NCBI GenBank assembly: GCA_934394615.1
Contig: CAKRRJ010000063.1
Coordinates: 1 to 13,842, forward strand
Length of the DNA: 13,842 nucleotides
Origin: an uncultured Lachnospiraceae bacterium
GTDB taxonomy: Bacteria > Bacillota > Clostridia > Lachnospirales > Lachnospiraceae
Direction of reading: 5' to 3'
Shown here: positions 1-6,609 of the stretch, piece by piece
Position numbering within the stretch: the stretch's first letter is position 1
How the letters are laid out: every line of letters begins with the position of its first letter
Translations under genes and position numbers: made by a program
The notes under the pieces: generated by a model
Database searches by the model: none
Told to the model about the DNA's origin: nothing
The model's input: the letters and a program-made list of their open reading frames with translations, nothing else

Positions 1-265
1 GTAAAAACGATACTTGATTCTGTAAATCATCCTTTTGATTTCTTGTAGAAACTCTTGCATAAATAACAACTTGTCGATCATCATTCTCTGTATTTATACC
101 TTTGAATTGAAGATATTGGTCGTAAGTATAATAACGCCTATTCGTTGGAGTTCGATTTGCGTTCAGCGTTCCTTCCCTGTCCCAACGCTGTAATGTTTTC
201 ACAGAGACACCTAATAATTCAGCAAAATCCTTTGGTTTGTAATTAGTGATATTTGATGTGTTCAT
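1..265 (-). CDS. tnpA: IS607-family serine recombinase (TnpA), N-terminal part, cut by window edge
   Basis: Only the first 88 residues are inside the window; the gene continues past the left edge. Translation from the ATG at 265 shows a MerR-like helix-turn-helix near residues 10-45 (PKDFAELLGVSVKTLQRW, then a RRYYTYDQY stretch). A serine-recombinase start follows at about residues 67-80 (VVIYARVSTRNQKDDLQNQ), with the catalytic Ser in YARVS. This order, HTH first and resolvase domain second, is diagnostic of IS607 transposases, which move through a circular intermediate with little target specificity. The start is supported by GGAGGTA at 277-271. A likely own promoter (TTGACA 314-309, TTAAAT 291-286) lies upstream. 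A tnpB partner, if present, would be outside the window. The AT-rich composition contrasts with the neighbouring genes. The family call is firm; completeness is unknown. Confidence 0.93.
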   Translation of the reverse strand, partial: MNTSNITNYKPKDFAELLGVSVKTLQRWDREGTLNANRTPTNRRYYTYDQYLQFKGINTENDDRQVVIYARVSTRNQKDDLQNQVSFL

Positions 266-285
266 AATAATACCTCCATGGGTAT

Positions 286-314
286 ATTTAAACACATTTA
301 ATCACCAATGTCAA
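286..314 (-). promoter_or_regulatory. Putative promoter of the IS607 transposase
   Basis: On the minus strand a consensus -35 TTGACA (314-309) is followed after 17 bases by TTAAAT (291-286, 4 of 6 matches to TATAAT), 21 bases upstream of the transposase ATG. The -10 is imperfect. Confidence 0.5.
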
Positions 315-333
315 TTTTATTTATTAATTAAAA

Positions 334-340
334 TCCCTCC
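334..340 (-). promoter_or_regulatory. Orphan Shine-Dalgarno downstream of the T-box
   Basis: GGAGGGA (340-334) lies about 55 bases after the T-box terminator, where the ribosome binding site of the regulated gene should be. No ATG, GTG or TTG follows at normal spacing: the next bases are an AT-rich run leading into the IS607 promoter. The start codon it served appears to have been displaced by the insertion. Confidence 0.6.
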
Positions 341-394
341 TTTATTAAAATGAAGCCTTTGATTTGCAATCCGCACATGTTGTGTGAAGGTAAT

Positions 395-428
395 AAAAAA
401 GTCCCTTCACGCAAATGCGCAAAGGGAC
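395..428 (-). terminator. T-box intrinsic terminator
   Basis: On the minus strand GTCCCTT and AAGGGAC (428-422 and 407-401), with an inner GCGC/GCGT pairing, form a strong stem followed by six U (400-395). Its 5' arm lies just beyond the T-box sequence, as expected for the competing antiterminator arrangement. Confidence 0.93.
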
Positions 429-690
429 GATAATATACCGCGGTACCACCCAGCTTCCTGCGAATAAAAATACTCGCAGACACTTTCCGGTATGTAACGT
501 ATACCAGACGGCAATGCCTACTCCGCTGAAACTCCGGTATGTATTTGAAATCATACGCAGCAGTTTCTGGCATTCAGCAATGCAGCTCCCGTGGGAAATT
601 CGGATATCTGTCTGAACGGAAAGAGGCTCACAGCCGCCGACCTCTTCTCTCTGACCGGAAACAGTATCTTAAAAACACGATCTTAGCTTT
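395..690 (-). promoter_or_regulatory. T-box riboswitch, probable Phe (UUC) specifier
   Basis: T-box leaders sense uncharged tRNA and switch between a terminator and an antiterminator ahead of aminoacyl-tRNA synthetase or amino acid genes. The canonical T-box AGCTGGGTGGTACCGCGG is at 455-438 on the minus strand. It is preceded by a stem III-like hairpin (CTGCGA/TCGCAG) and followed by the terminator at 428-395. Stem I starts near 687 and contains the conserved AGAGAG stretch and an apical AAGAGG/CCTCTT helix. In the specifier loop GAA (601-599) plus one base is followed by UUC (597-595) and C. This is the register seen in B. subtilis tyrS (GAA-C-UAC-C), so tRNA-Phe is the best reading. The T-box itself is certain; the specifier is inferred. 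No synthetase gene follows inside the window. Confidence 0.95.
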
Positions 691-722
691 TCTTTTTATA
701 AATTGTGATTGCAGGTATGTCT

Positions 723-953
723 GCCCGAAACGGACAGTCATAATCTATTGAACATTCTAGCCAGTTTAAAGGGAAAAGTCAAGGATTTTTTCCCGGACAA
801 AAGCCAGTGAAACTTTCAAAAGTAAATTCTCCATTTACCTCCGCATCCCCGCACTGGAATTTAAAATTTCAAGTCAGCGGACAAAAACCAGTACTTCCCA
901 TTTCAAGCTGGCAATTCCGAATTTTGTGACGGCATCCTGCAAAATTTTGAACT
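723..953. other. Intergenic region between T-box leader and LysR gene
   Basis: There is no credible gene here. Besides the T-box promoter, it holds an inverted repeat GGGAAAA (771-777)/TTTTCCC (788-794) that could weakly terminate the LysR transcript on the minus strand. It also holds an imperfect direct repeat: CGGACAAAAGCCAGT at 795-809 and CGGACAAAAACCAGT at 878-892. A 12-base palindrome CAGAAATTTCTG (955-966) overlaps the LysR stop codon. The function of these repeats is unknown. Confidence 0.5.
754..782 (-). promoter_or_regulatory. Promoter of the T-box transcript
   Basis: TTGACT (782-777) and TAGAAT (759-754) are separated by exactly 17 bases, each with 5 of 6 consensus matches. Transcription would start near 747, giving a leader of roughly 350 bases to the terminator. 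A weaker alternative, CAGACA (723-718) with TATAAA (700-695), lies closer to stem I. Confidence 0.7.
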
Positions 954-1844
954 TCAGAAATTTCTGCCCGTAAACTGTGATGTATACTCCACCACACACT
1001 CCTTCAGCTTCCGCACGCCCTCCGACAGTTCCATCCCCTTCTCGGTTCCCATGCCAAGCTCTCGTATGCTTTTGGGCGTGACCGGAACGCAGCATACATC
1101 ATCCGTATTCCCGCGGATCATCAGTTCTGACATCATGGAAATGCCAAGACCTTTTCCCACCATGCGGATCAGCGTTTCATCGTCCACATATACAGTCTGT
1201 TCCTTCGCCCTGACTCCCTCTTTTTCAAAGGCCGCGTGCACATCAATATCAAACCGGCCGTAGGGCATCAGAAAATCTTTCCCCTCAAATTCTTTTAATG
1301 GAAATTCCGTACGACCGTTTAACGGATAGTTTTTTGGCAGAATCGCGTACAGCAGTTCATGGTAGAGGGGTGTCCACTCGCATTTCCCGTAATTCTGTTT
1401 GCTGGCGAAGATCACATCGGTCTTGCCGTCCTGCAACAGTTCAAAGGGTTCCAGTGCATGGTCCACCATGCGCAGATCCACATCTACATTGGGGCAGATG
1501 CGCTTAAAGCGATATAAAATCTCCGGCATCCAGAACATGGCAATGCTGGCGTAGGCCGCAATGCGGATGGTCTCCGTCTGCTTCTCTGTGATGGTCTGGA
1601 TCTGGTTTTCCAGGTTTGCGTTTGCCTGCAGAAACTGACGGATAGCAGGCATCAGTTCCCGGCCTTCCTCCGTCAGGGCAATGCCATTGTGGCTCCGGAT
1701 GAGCAGAGGGAAACCGATCTCCCGCTCCAGGCTGTTCACCAGATGCGTCAGGCCGGACTGGGTGTAGCCCACCACCTCCGATGCCCTGGAAAAACTTCCA
1801 AGATCCACCGCGGTCATTAAAATTTCCAGTTTTTTTGCATCCAT
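954..1844 (-). CDS. LysR-type transcriptional regulator
   Basis: This 296-residue protein has the usual LysR length and layout. A winged helix-turn-helix spans about residues 1-60, containing ILMTAVDLGSFSRASEVVGYT, the SGLTHLVNSLEREIG recognition region and LLIRSHNGIALTEEG. A linker helix (about 65-90) and a type 2 periplasmic-binding-like effector domain (about 90-290) follow. It would bind DNA as a tetramer and respond to a small-molecule ligand. The start at 1844 is supported by AAAGGAAG upstream. It is transcribed divergently from brnQ, and LysR regulators commonly control the divergent neighbour, so control of branched-chain amino acid uptake is a reasonable inference, although the ligand is not evident. 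A likely minus-strand promoter is TTGCGG/17/TATAAT (1971-1943). Confidence 0.93.
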   Translation of the reverse strand: MDAKKLEILMTAVDLGSFSRASEVVGYTQSGLTHLVNSLEREIGFPLLIRSHNGIALTEEGRELMPAIRQFLQANANLENQIQTITEKQTETIRIAAYASIAMFWMPEILYRFKRICPNVDVDLRMVDHALEPFELLQDGKTDVIFASKQNYGKCEWTPLYHELLYAILPKNYPLNGRTEFPLKEFEGKDFLMPYGRFDIDVHAAFEKEGVRAKEQTVYVDDETLIRMVGKGLGISMMSELMIRGNTDDVCCVPVTPKSIRELGMGTEKGMELSEGVRKLKECVVEYTSQFTGRNF

Positions 1845-2160
1845 CCTGTTCTTCCTTTCTTCTCAAACCCATGCGATTTCCGCACGCCTGTCTTTCTATT
1901 AACCTGCATTATAAACAGGATATTACATTTTGTCATACTTCTATTATAAACATGGATTTCCCAAACCGCAAGGCGGACAGTACAATAAGAGCTATCAGAA
2001 ATTATGTTACCGTTCACAGGTAGGAATTTTCTGCACTGAAAATTCCGTATGATACAGTAATGGCAGCTGATTTTGCCGATTTGGAATGCGAAGCATCGGC
2101 AAAATCCCGTTACTGTTTGCACAGCGTGTGAACAGTAACGAAATTATGGAGTGATTGATT
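1845..2160. promoter_or_regulatory. lysR-brnQ divergent control region with three hairpins
   Basis: The region contains the lysR promoter (TATAAT at 1948-1943, minus strand) and a candidate brnQ promoter TTCCCA (1958-1963)/17/TACAAT (1981-1986). An exact 10-base repeat ATTATAAACA occurs at 1908-1917 and 1943-1952, a possible regulator binding pair. In the brnQ leader are three perfect inverted repeats. They are GGAATTTTC/GAAAATTCC (2023-2046), GATTTTGCCGAT/ATCGGCAAAATC (2069-2106) and CGTTACTGTT/AACAGTAACG (2108-2140). The second can extend with CAGTAA (2055-2060)/TTACTG (2110-2115), which would compete with the third. No poly-U tract follows, so translational or operator control fits better than intrinsic termination. 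Confidence 0.7.
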
Positions 2161-3528
2161 ATGACGAACCAAAAACATCTTACTTTAAAGCAGCGCATGC
2201 TGGTGGCTGCCACCTTGTTCGGCATGTTTTTCGGAGCCGGAAACCTGATCTTTCCGGTCCACTTAGGACAGCTGGCCGGGCGAAACCTGTTCCCGGCCAT
2301 GGCAGGATTTATTCTGACCGCCGTAGGCATTCCGATCCTCGGCGTCGCTGCCATCGGAAACACACACTCCGATGGCCTGCAGGCTCTGGCTTCCAGAGTT
2401 GGGAAACGGTATGGCTGCTTTTTCACCTGCCTGCTCTACTTAACCATCGGTCCGTGCTTTGCCATTCCGCGGTGTGCTACCACATCGTTCACCACCGGCA
2501 TTGCCCCGATGCTGGGAAGCGCAGCGAATGGACGCATGGCACTGTTTGTCTTTTCCGCAGTGTTCTTCGCCCTGGTGCTGTTTTTCTCCCTGCGCCCCGG
2601 AAACATCACACTCTGGATCGGCAAGGTCATCAATCCGCTGTTTTTATTCTTCCTTGGGATCCTCATTGTGTCCGCCCTGCTGCATCCGGGCGCTCCGGCA
2701 GCGGCCACAGCACCGGATATCTCCTATGAGTCCGGCGCGTTCTTCCATGCCTTATCCGAAGGCTACGGCACCATGGATGCCATCGCGGGCCTTGCTTTTG
2801 GCATCGTGGTCATTAACGTGATCCGGCAGATGGGCGTGCAGGACGATGCTGCCATCGCAGGTGAAGTACTCCACTCCGGGATTCTGGCTGGCATTTTGAT
2901 GGCTTTCATCTATATGCTGACCATTCTCATGGGAGCGCAGTCCCTCGGGCTGTTTGCGGTATCGGAAAATGGCGGCATTGCCCTTTCTCAGATTTCCAGC
3001 CATTATCTTGGCCGCGCCGGAATCCTGATCCTGGCTGTTACCATCACCTTTGCCTGTTTAAAAACCTCCATTGGGCTTGTGACCAGCTGTGCGGAAACCT
3101 TTGAAAAACTGTTCCCGAACCGGCTTTCCTACACCGCCTGGGCTGTATTATTTACCGTGTTTTCTTTTCTTATTTCCAATGCGGGGCTTTCCACCATCAT
3201 CCGCTACTCCGTACCGGTCCTGATGCTCATTTACCCTCCGGCCATTGCCCTGATCCTGCTGGCGCTGTTCGGAAAGCACTTCGGGCATGACCGCAAAGTC
3301 TATTTGTGGGTTACAGCATGCACTTGGAGCGCTTCCCTGTTTGACTGTTTCAAGGCACTTCCGGAAGAGCTGCAGACTCTGCTCCACCTGGACGCGGCCG
3401 TGGAACTGGCCGAGCGCTTCCTGCCGTTTTTCAGCCTGGATCTCGGCTGGATCCTGCCCGCTATCCTGGGACTCATCATCGGACTTTTATTCCAAAAACG
3501 TGAGAAAACCCTGCAGGCTTTCGCGTAA
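2161..3528 (+). CDS. brnQ: BrnQ-type branched-chain amino acid:cation symporter
   Basis: This 455-residue, highly hydrophobic integral membrane protein is of the LIVCS family, which imports leucine, isoleucine and valine with Na+ or H+. The N-terminal signature is clear: QRMLVAATLFGMFFGAGNLIFPVHLGQLAG. About twelve membrane segments follow, ending with a short basic tail (QKREKTLQAFA). The length matches the family (about 430-460). I choose the ATG at 2161 because GGAGTG at 2148-2153 is seven bases upstream; an upstream in-frame TTG at 2155 would sit on top of that site. The gene is divergent from a LysR regulator and is preceded by a structured leader of about 170 bases. A terminator hairpin overlaps its stop codon. 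Confidence 0.95.
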   Translation: MTNQKHLTLKQRMLVAATLFGMFFGAGNLIFPVHLGQLAGRNLFPAMAGFILTAVGIPILGVAAIGNTHSDGLQALASRVGKRYGCFFTCLLYLTIGPCFAIPRCATTSFTTGIAPMLGSAANGRMALFVFSAVFFALVLFFSLRPGNITLWIGKVINPLFLFFLGILIVSALLHPGAPAAATAPDISYESGAFFHALSEGYGTMDAIAGLAFGIVVINVIRQMGVQDDAAIAGEVLHSGILAGILMAFIYMLTILMGAQSLGLFAVSENGGIALSQISSHYLGRAGILILAVTITFACLKTSIGLVTSCAETFEKLFPNRLSYTAWAVLFTVFSFLISNAGLSTIIRYSVPVLMLIYPPAIALILLALFGKHFGHDRKVYLWVTACTWSASLFDCFKALPEELQTLLHLDAAVELAERFLPFFSLDLGWILPAILGLIIGLLFQKREKTLQAFA

Positions 3529-3547
3529 GGCCCCAGGGTTTTCTGTT
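3504..3547 (+). terminator. Terminator overlapping the brnQ stop codon
   Basis: GAAAACCCTG (3504-3513) and CAGGGTTTTC (3534-3543) form a 10-base stem, with the TAA stop inside the 20-base loop, followed by TGTTT. The symmetric A/T flanks allow bidirectional action, which would also serve the convergent PAP2 gene. Confidence 0.75.
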
Positions 3548-3563
3548 TCCAGTTTCACATTTC

Positions 3564-4091
3564 TTATTGCACGTTCTGTTTCCATATCCGTTTCATGATC
3601 CGGTATCCCGCGTAACCGGCAAAACTTCCCAGCACAGCGCCGCCCAGCACATCCGTCGGATAATGCACATACAGATAGAGCCTGGAAAACGCGATCAGCA
3701 CCGCCAGCACAAGAACCGGCTTCCACAGCTTCTTCTCTCCCGCGAGATAAAGCGCTGCGGCTGACGCAAAGGATGCCGCCGTGTGTCCGGACGGGAATGA
3801 AAAATCCTGCGGTTTTGCTACCAGAAGCTGAACCGCTGTGTTGACCTCAAACGGACGCACGCGCGCAACGAGCGGCTTTAAAAGCAGGTTGCAGAGAACT
3901 ACATCGACCGCCAGGGCCGCAAGCAGGATAGACGCGCTCCTTCTCGTTTTCGGGATCAGCAAAAGTACCAGCGCCAGCACAATCCAGATGGCACCGGCAT
4001 TTCCCAGTTTCGTGATCATACACATAACGCGGTCTCCAAGCGGAATCCGCAGTTTCTGGATCAGATCCAGAATGCTTATTTCCATTCCCAT
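3564..4091 (-). CDS. PAP2-superfamily membrane phosphatase
   Basis: This 175-residue membrane protein carries the complete PAP2 (acid phosphatase/phosphatidic acid phosphatase type 2) catalytic signature. The three motifs are K72-x6-R79-P80 (KPLVARVRP), P100-S-G-H103 and S136-R137-x5-H143-x3-D147 (SRLYLYVHYPTD). H143 is the expected nucleophile and H103 the acid/base. About five to six membrane segments surround them. Such proteins dephosphorylate lipid phosphates, for example undecaprenyl pyrophosphate or phosphatidylglycerol phosphate, on the outer membrane face; the exact substrate is not readable. The start at 4091 is backed by AGAGGA seven bases upstream; a Met two codons later is an alternative. 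It converges on brnQ. An extended -10 (TGATACAAT, minus, ending at 4193) lies about 100 bases upstream. Confidence 0.93.
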   Translation of the reverse strand: MGMEISILDLIQKLRIPLGDRVMCMITKLGNAGAIWIVLALVLLLIPKTRRSASILLAALAVDVVLCNLLLKPLVARVRPFEVNTAVQLLVAKPQDFSFPSGHTAASFASAAALYLAGEKKLWKPVLVLAVLIAFSRLYLYVHYPTDVLGGAVLGSFAGYAGYRIMKRIWKQNVQ

Positions 4092-4192
4092 ACAGATATC
4101 CTCTTCTCTTTTCGTTTTTTCGTGACTCTCACAAAAGGTGCCCAGAACTCGTTCTGCGATAATTTCTGAACATTCTCTTCCGTACCTGCTCT

Positions 4193-4201
4193 ATTGTATC
4201 A
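4193..4201 (-). promoter_or_regulatory. Putative extended -10 promoter of the PAP2 gene
   Basis: On the minus strand TGATACAAT (4201-4193) is an extended -10 element. No good -35 is seen 17 bases upstream (GGAGTT). A perfect palindrome CAGAAC-TC-GTTCTG (4143-4156) lies in the resulting leader and might be an operator. Confidence 0.45.
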
Positions 4202-4277
4202 GATAGTCCTTAAGAAACTCCGTATGATTTCTAAATTTTCTATAAACCTGTTCGGATTCGATTTTGAGCGCGAAATC

Positions 4278-4306
4278 TTAAAATATTACAGTTCTATTAT
4301 TATAAT
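4278..4306 (+). promoter_or_regulatory. Promoter of the symporter-hydrolase operon
   Basis: A perfect TATAAT at 4301-4306 is preceded after 17 bases by TTAAAA (4278-4283, 4 of 6 matches). Transcription from about 4313 would give a leader of about 100 bases to the ATG at 4417. Confidence 0.65.
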
Positions 4307-4369
4307 CGTTCATTGCATATTTTTCTGAAAGCTCTTATAGTATCCCTAATAAAATCAATCAGGCTATTC

Positions 4370-4409
4370 TTTCTGATTATACTATCAGAAAACCGTCTGA
4401 TAAGGAGGG
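4370..4409 (+). promoter_or_regulatory. Competing hairpins at the symporter ribosome binding site
   Basis: TTTCTGAT (4370-4377) and ATCAGAAA (4384-4391) form a perfect 8-base stem with a 6-base loop. The same ATCAGA can instead pair with a second TCTGAT (4396-4401), also with a 6-base loop, directly abutting the AAGGAGGG Shine-Dalgarno (4402-4409). The alternative pairings could tune ribosome access, or the repeats may simply be a protein-binding dyad. Confidence 0.5.
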
Positions 4410-4416
4410 AATGTAT

Positions 4417-5676
4417 ATGGGTACACAAAAGAAAAAACAGGCATCTGCCTACCGCGAACCACTCATTCTGATCGCCTTTGTCATTCTTGGCGCGATCATC
4501 GGCATGGTCATGGGTACCAAAGCCTCATTTTTATATCCGATCGGCCAGATCTGGCTGAACATGCTGTTCGTGCTGCTGGTTCCGCTTCTGTTCTTTTCGA
4601 TTTCCAGTTCGATCGCGAACATCAGCGACACAAAAAGCGTTGGAAAGATGCTTGGGTTCACCCTGCTGATCTTTGTTGTTACAGCTGCCATTGCCGGAAG
4701 CTTCATGTTCCTGGTTCTGAATATTTTCGGTGTTGATACTTCCGTTCAGCTCGGCGCCGGCGATGCTGCCATGCAGGAAGCCACCCTTGGCATTGGCGAC
4801 CAGATCGTAAATACTTTTACCGTCGGTGATTTCCCGGATGTCATCTCCCGCAGCCACATCCTGGCACTGATCGTATTTACCGTATTCTTCGGCATCACGG
4901 TTTCTTCCCTGGGCGAAAAGGGAAAAGAGATTGCGAACTGGTTAAACAACATGTCCCTGGTCTTCTACAAAATGGTTGCCATTCTCATGAAGGCAGCTCC
5001 GCTGGGACTGATGGCCTACTTCGCAAACCTGACCGGAACCTACGGCTCTGACCTCTTAAAGAGCTATGGACGCGGCCTTCTGATCTACTATCCGACCGTG
5101 TTCATTTACTTCTTTGTGTTCCTCGGCCTCTACGCGTTTATCGCCGCAGGTCCGTGGGGCGTGAAGCACTATTTTAAGGAAATCCTCACTCCGGCGCTGA
5201 CTGCCCTCGGAACCCGTTCTTCCGCAGCCGCCCTGCCGATGCAGATGGATGCCTGTGACAAACTCGGCGTTCCGAGAGTCGTAAGCTCCGTTGTGGTTCC
5301 GGTCGGCGCGACCTGCCACATGGACGGTGCCTGCCTGGCTACCATTTATGAGATCGTGCTCTGCTGCACCCTGTTCGGCCATCCGCTGCACAGCCTTGGC
5401 GATTATGCCTTTGCCCTGACCATTGCGGTCTGCGCATCGGTAGCCGTTTCTTCTGTACCGGGCGGCGGCGCTGCCATGGAGACCATGCTCATCTCCTCAT
5501 TTGGCTTCCCGGTCATTGCGCTTCCGGTTCTCATGATGATGACCCAGCTCTTTGATGCCGGATGCACCCTCATCAACTCCTGCGGTGATACCGTAGCTTC
5601 GATGCTTGTATCCCGCTTCCTGTACGGAAAAGACTGGTACAAGAAAGATCTGAACAAACAGGATGCCGAACAATAA
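4417..5676 (+). CDS. Dicarboxylate/amino acid:cation symporter, probably neutral amino acid-specific
   Basis: This 419-residue membrane protein of the DAACS/SLC1 family (GltP, GltPh, SstT relatives) moves amino acids with Na+ or H+ by an elevator mechanism. Recognisable parts are the HP1 serine-rich tip (TRSSAA, 266-271), the TM7 motif GATCHMDGA (297-305), the HP2 tip SSVPGGG (345-351) and TM8 FDAGCTLINSCGD (379-391). Aligned to GltPh, D380, T384, N387 and D391 match the binding-site Asp394, Thr398, Asn401 and Asp405. C383, however, replaces Arg397, which holds the acidic side chain of aspartate/glutamate, as in the neutral-amino-acid carrier ASCT2. TM7 has HMDG in place of the usual NMDG. 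The ATG at 4417 is eight bases from AAGGAGG; an in-frame ATG at 4411 is too close. A hydrolase gene follows 39 bases downstream. Confidence 0.92.
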   Translation: MGTQKKKQASAYREPLILIAFVILGAIIGMVMGTKASFLYPIGQIWLNMLFVLLVPLLFFSISSSIANISDTKSVGKMLGFTLLIFVVTAAIAGSFMFLVLNIFGVDTSVQLGAGDAAMQEATLGIGDQIVNTFTVGDFPDVISRSHILALIVFTVFFGITVSSLGEKGKEIANWLNNMSLVFYKMVAILMKAAPLGLMAYFANLTGTYGSDLLKSYGRGLLIYYPTVFIYFFVFLGLYAFIAAGPWGVKHYFKEILTPALTALGTRSSAAALPMQMDACDKLGVPRVVSSVVVPVGATCHMDGACLATIYEIVLCCTLFGHPLHSLGDYAFALTIAVCASVAVSSVPGGGAAMETMLISSFGFPVIALPVLMMMTQLFDAGCTLINSCGDTVASMLVSRFLYGKDWYKKDLNKQDAEQ

Positions 5677-5715
5677 TCCTGGCACAAATATCATCTGCCG
5701 CGGAAAGGAGCACCT

Positions 5716-6540
5716 ATGAAAAAGAACGCAGTTTCCGAAGAAACCCATTGTGGAGCCTGTAGCAGCCGGCCCGATCTTTACGGAATCATCATCCCGGGAA
5801 AGCACGGCAGGCTCCTTGCCACCCTGTATACCGCAGCAGGCGAAGGACCTCATCCTTCTGTGATCCTGCTGCACGGAATCCCCGGATGTGAACAGAACCT
5901 GGATCTCGCCCAGGTTCTGAGACGGGCCGGTTTTCACGTTATGACCTTTCACTACAGTGGAAGCTGGGGAAGCGGCGGCACCTACTCTCTCTGGCACGAC
6001 ATCGACGATGCCGAAACCGTTCTGGACTTTATGCTGCGCGATGAAACCTATGGATTTGACAAAGCGCACATCTATGCCGCCGGTCACAGCCTCGGCGGAT
6101 TCGTGTGCGGACAGCTCACCGCACGGAGAAATGAGATCCGGGCAGCCGTTCTGCTCATGCCATGCAACGCCGGACGCATCCGGAGCATTGCCGTGGAAGA
6201 TCCCGCAAACGAAAAGCTCCTGTGCGAAATATTCGACGACAGCGTAAACTGGCTGACCGGACTGACCAAGGGATGTCTTTACCGGGAAGCGTTAGAACAT
6301 GAGGCAGATTACGCACTGGAAAACCACGCTGCCATCCTGGCAAAAAAGCCGCTCCTCTGCATCACCGGATCGCTGGATCCGTATACCCCGCTTGCGCACC
6401 ACGCCGGTCCTCTTCTGGATGCGATCCGCGCGCTCGGAGGAACACAGGTAACGGCCCTGGAATATCCCACCGACCATTTCTTCTCCGATTACCGCCTGCA
6501 GGTTTCTGAAGATGTGACAAACTTCTTTTTGTCTCTGTGA
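5716..6540 (+). CDS. Alpha/beta hydrolase (serine esterase/peptidase-like)
   Basis: This 274-residue cytoplasmic alpha/beta-hydrolase has an oxyanion-hole segment LLHGIPG (51-57), the nucleophile elbow GHSLGG with Ser125 (123-128), a probable acid Asp221 (GSLDPYTP) and His254 (PTDHFF), so the triad looks complete. It resembles the Hydrolase_4/dienelactone-hydrolase group; the substrate is not readable. The N-terminal 20 residues contain HCGAC but no export signal. AAAGGAG lies six bases from the ATG. The gene starts 39 bases after the symporter with no terminator between, so co-transcription is likely, and a strong terminator follows. The next gene encodes a close paralogue fused to a DNA-binding domain. 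The context suggests hydrolysis of an imported amino acid derivative (inference). Confidence 0.9.
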   Translation: MKKNAVSEETHCGACSSRPDLYGIIIPGKHGRLLATLYTAAGEGPHPSVILLHGIPGCEQNLDLAQVLRRAGFHVMTFHYSGSWGSGGTYSLWHDIDDAETVLDFMLRDETYGFDKAHIYAAGHSLGGFVCGQLTARRNEIRAAVLLMPCNAGRIRSIAVEDPANEKLLCEIFDDSVNWLTGLTKGCLYREALEHEADYALENHAAILAKKPLLCITGSLDPYTPLAHHAGPLLDAIRALGGTQVTALEYPTDHFFSDYRLQVSEDVTNFFLSL

Positions 6541-6565
6541 TATTTCCCCGCCATAAACGATAACT

Positions 6566-6609
6566 ACTGCCATGCACGCTCTTCTATCCTGCCGTGCATG
6601 GCAGTTTTT
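6566..6609 (+). terminator. Strong intrinsic terminator after the hydrolase
   Basis: ACTGCCATGCACG (6566-6578) and CGTGCATGGCAGT (6593-6605) form a perfect 13-base stem followed by a T run (6605-6609). The T run merges directly into the next promoter's -35. Confidence 0.95.

Larger units (their letters stand above)
1..330 (-). mobile_element. IS607-family insertion sequence, left part (transposase 5' end and upstream)
   Basis: The segment holds the 5' end of the IS607 transposase and its promoter. IS607 elements lack terminal inverted repeats and target duplications, so the exact end cannot be read. I place it between the transposase promoter and the orphan Shine-Dalgarno at 340-334, so the boundary at about 330 is an estimate (plausible range 300-333). 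Confidence 0.6.

Noticed and set aside
328..615. Several overlapping open frames of 66-81 codons on both strands within the T-box leader
   Set aside because: They lie inside the structured T-box and terminator, lack ribosome binding sites and resemble no protein; they are by-products of the riboswitch sequence.
2023..2140. brnQ leader considered as a second T-box or an intrinsic attenuator
   Set aside because: There is no GGTGG-ACCGCG sequence and no U-tract after any of the three hairpins.
4143..4156. CAGAAC-TC-GTTCTG considered as a LexA box
   Set aside because: Firmicute LexA boxes have the form CGAAC-N4-GTTCG; the spacing and outer bases here do not match, so it is only noted as a dyad.
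5497..6087. A 196-codon minus-strand frame across the symporter-hydrolase junction
   Set aside because: It is antisense to two genes with clear family motifs, has low-complexity chance composition and no ribosome binding site.
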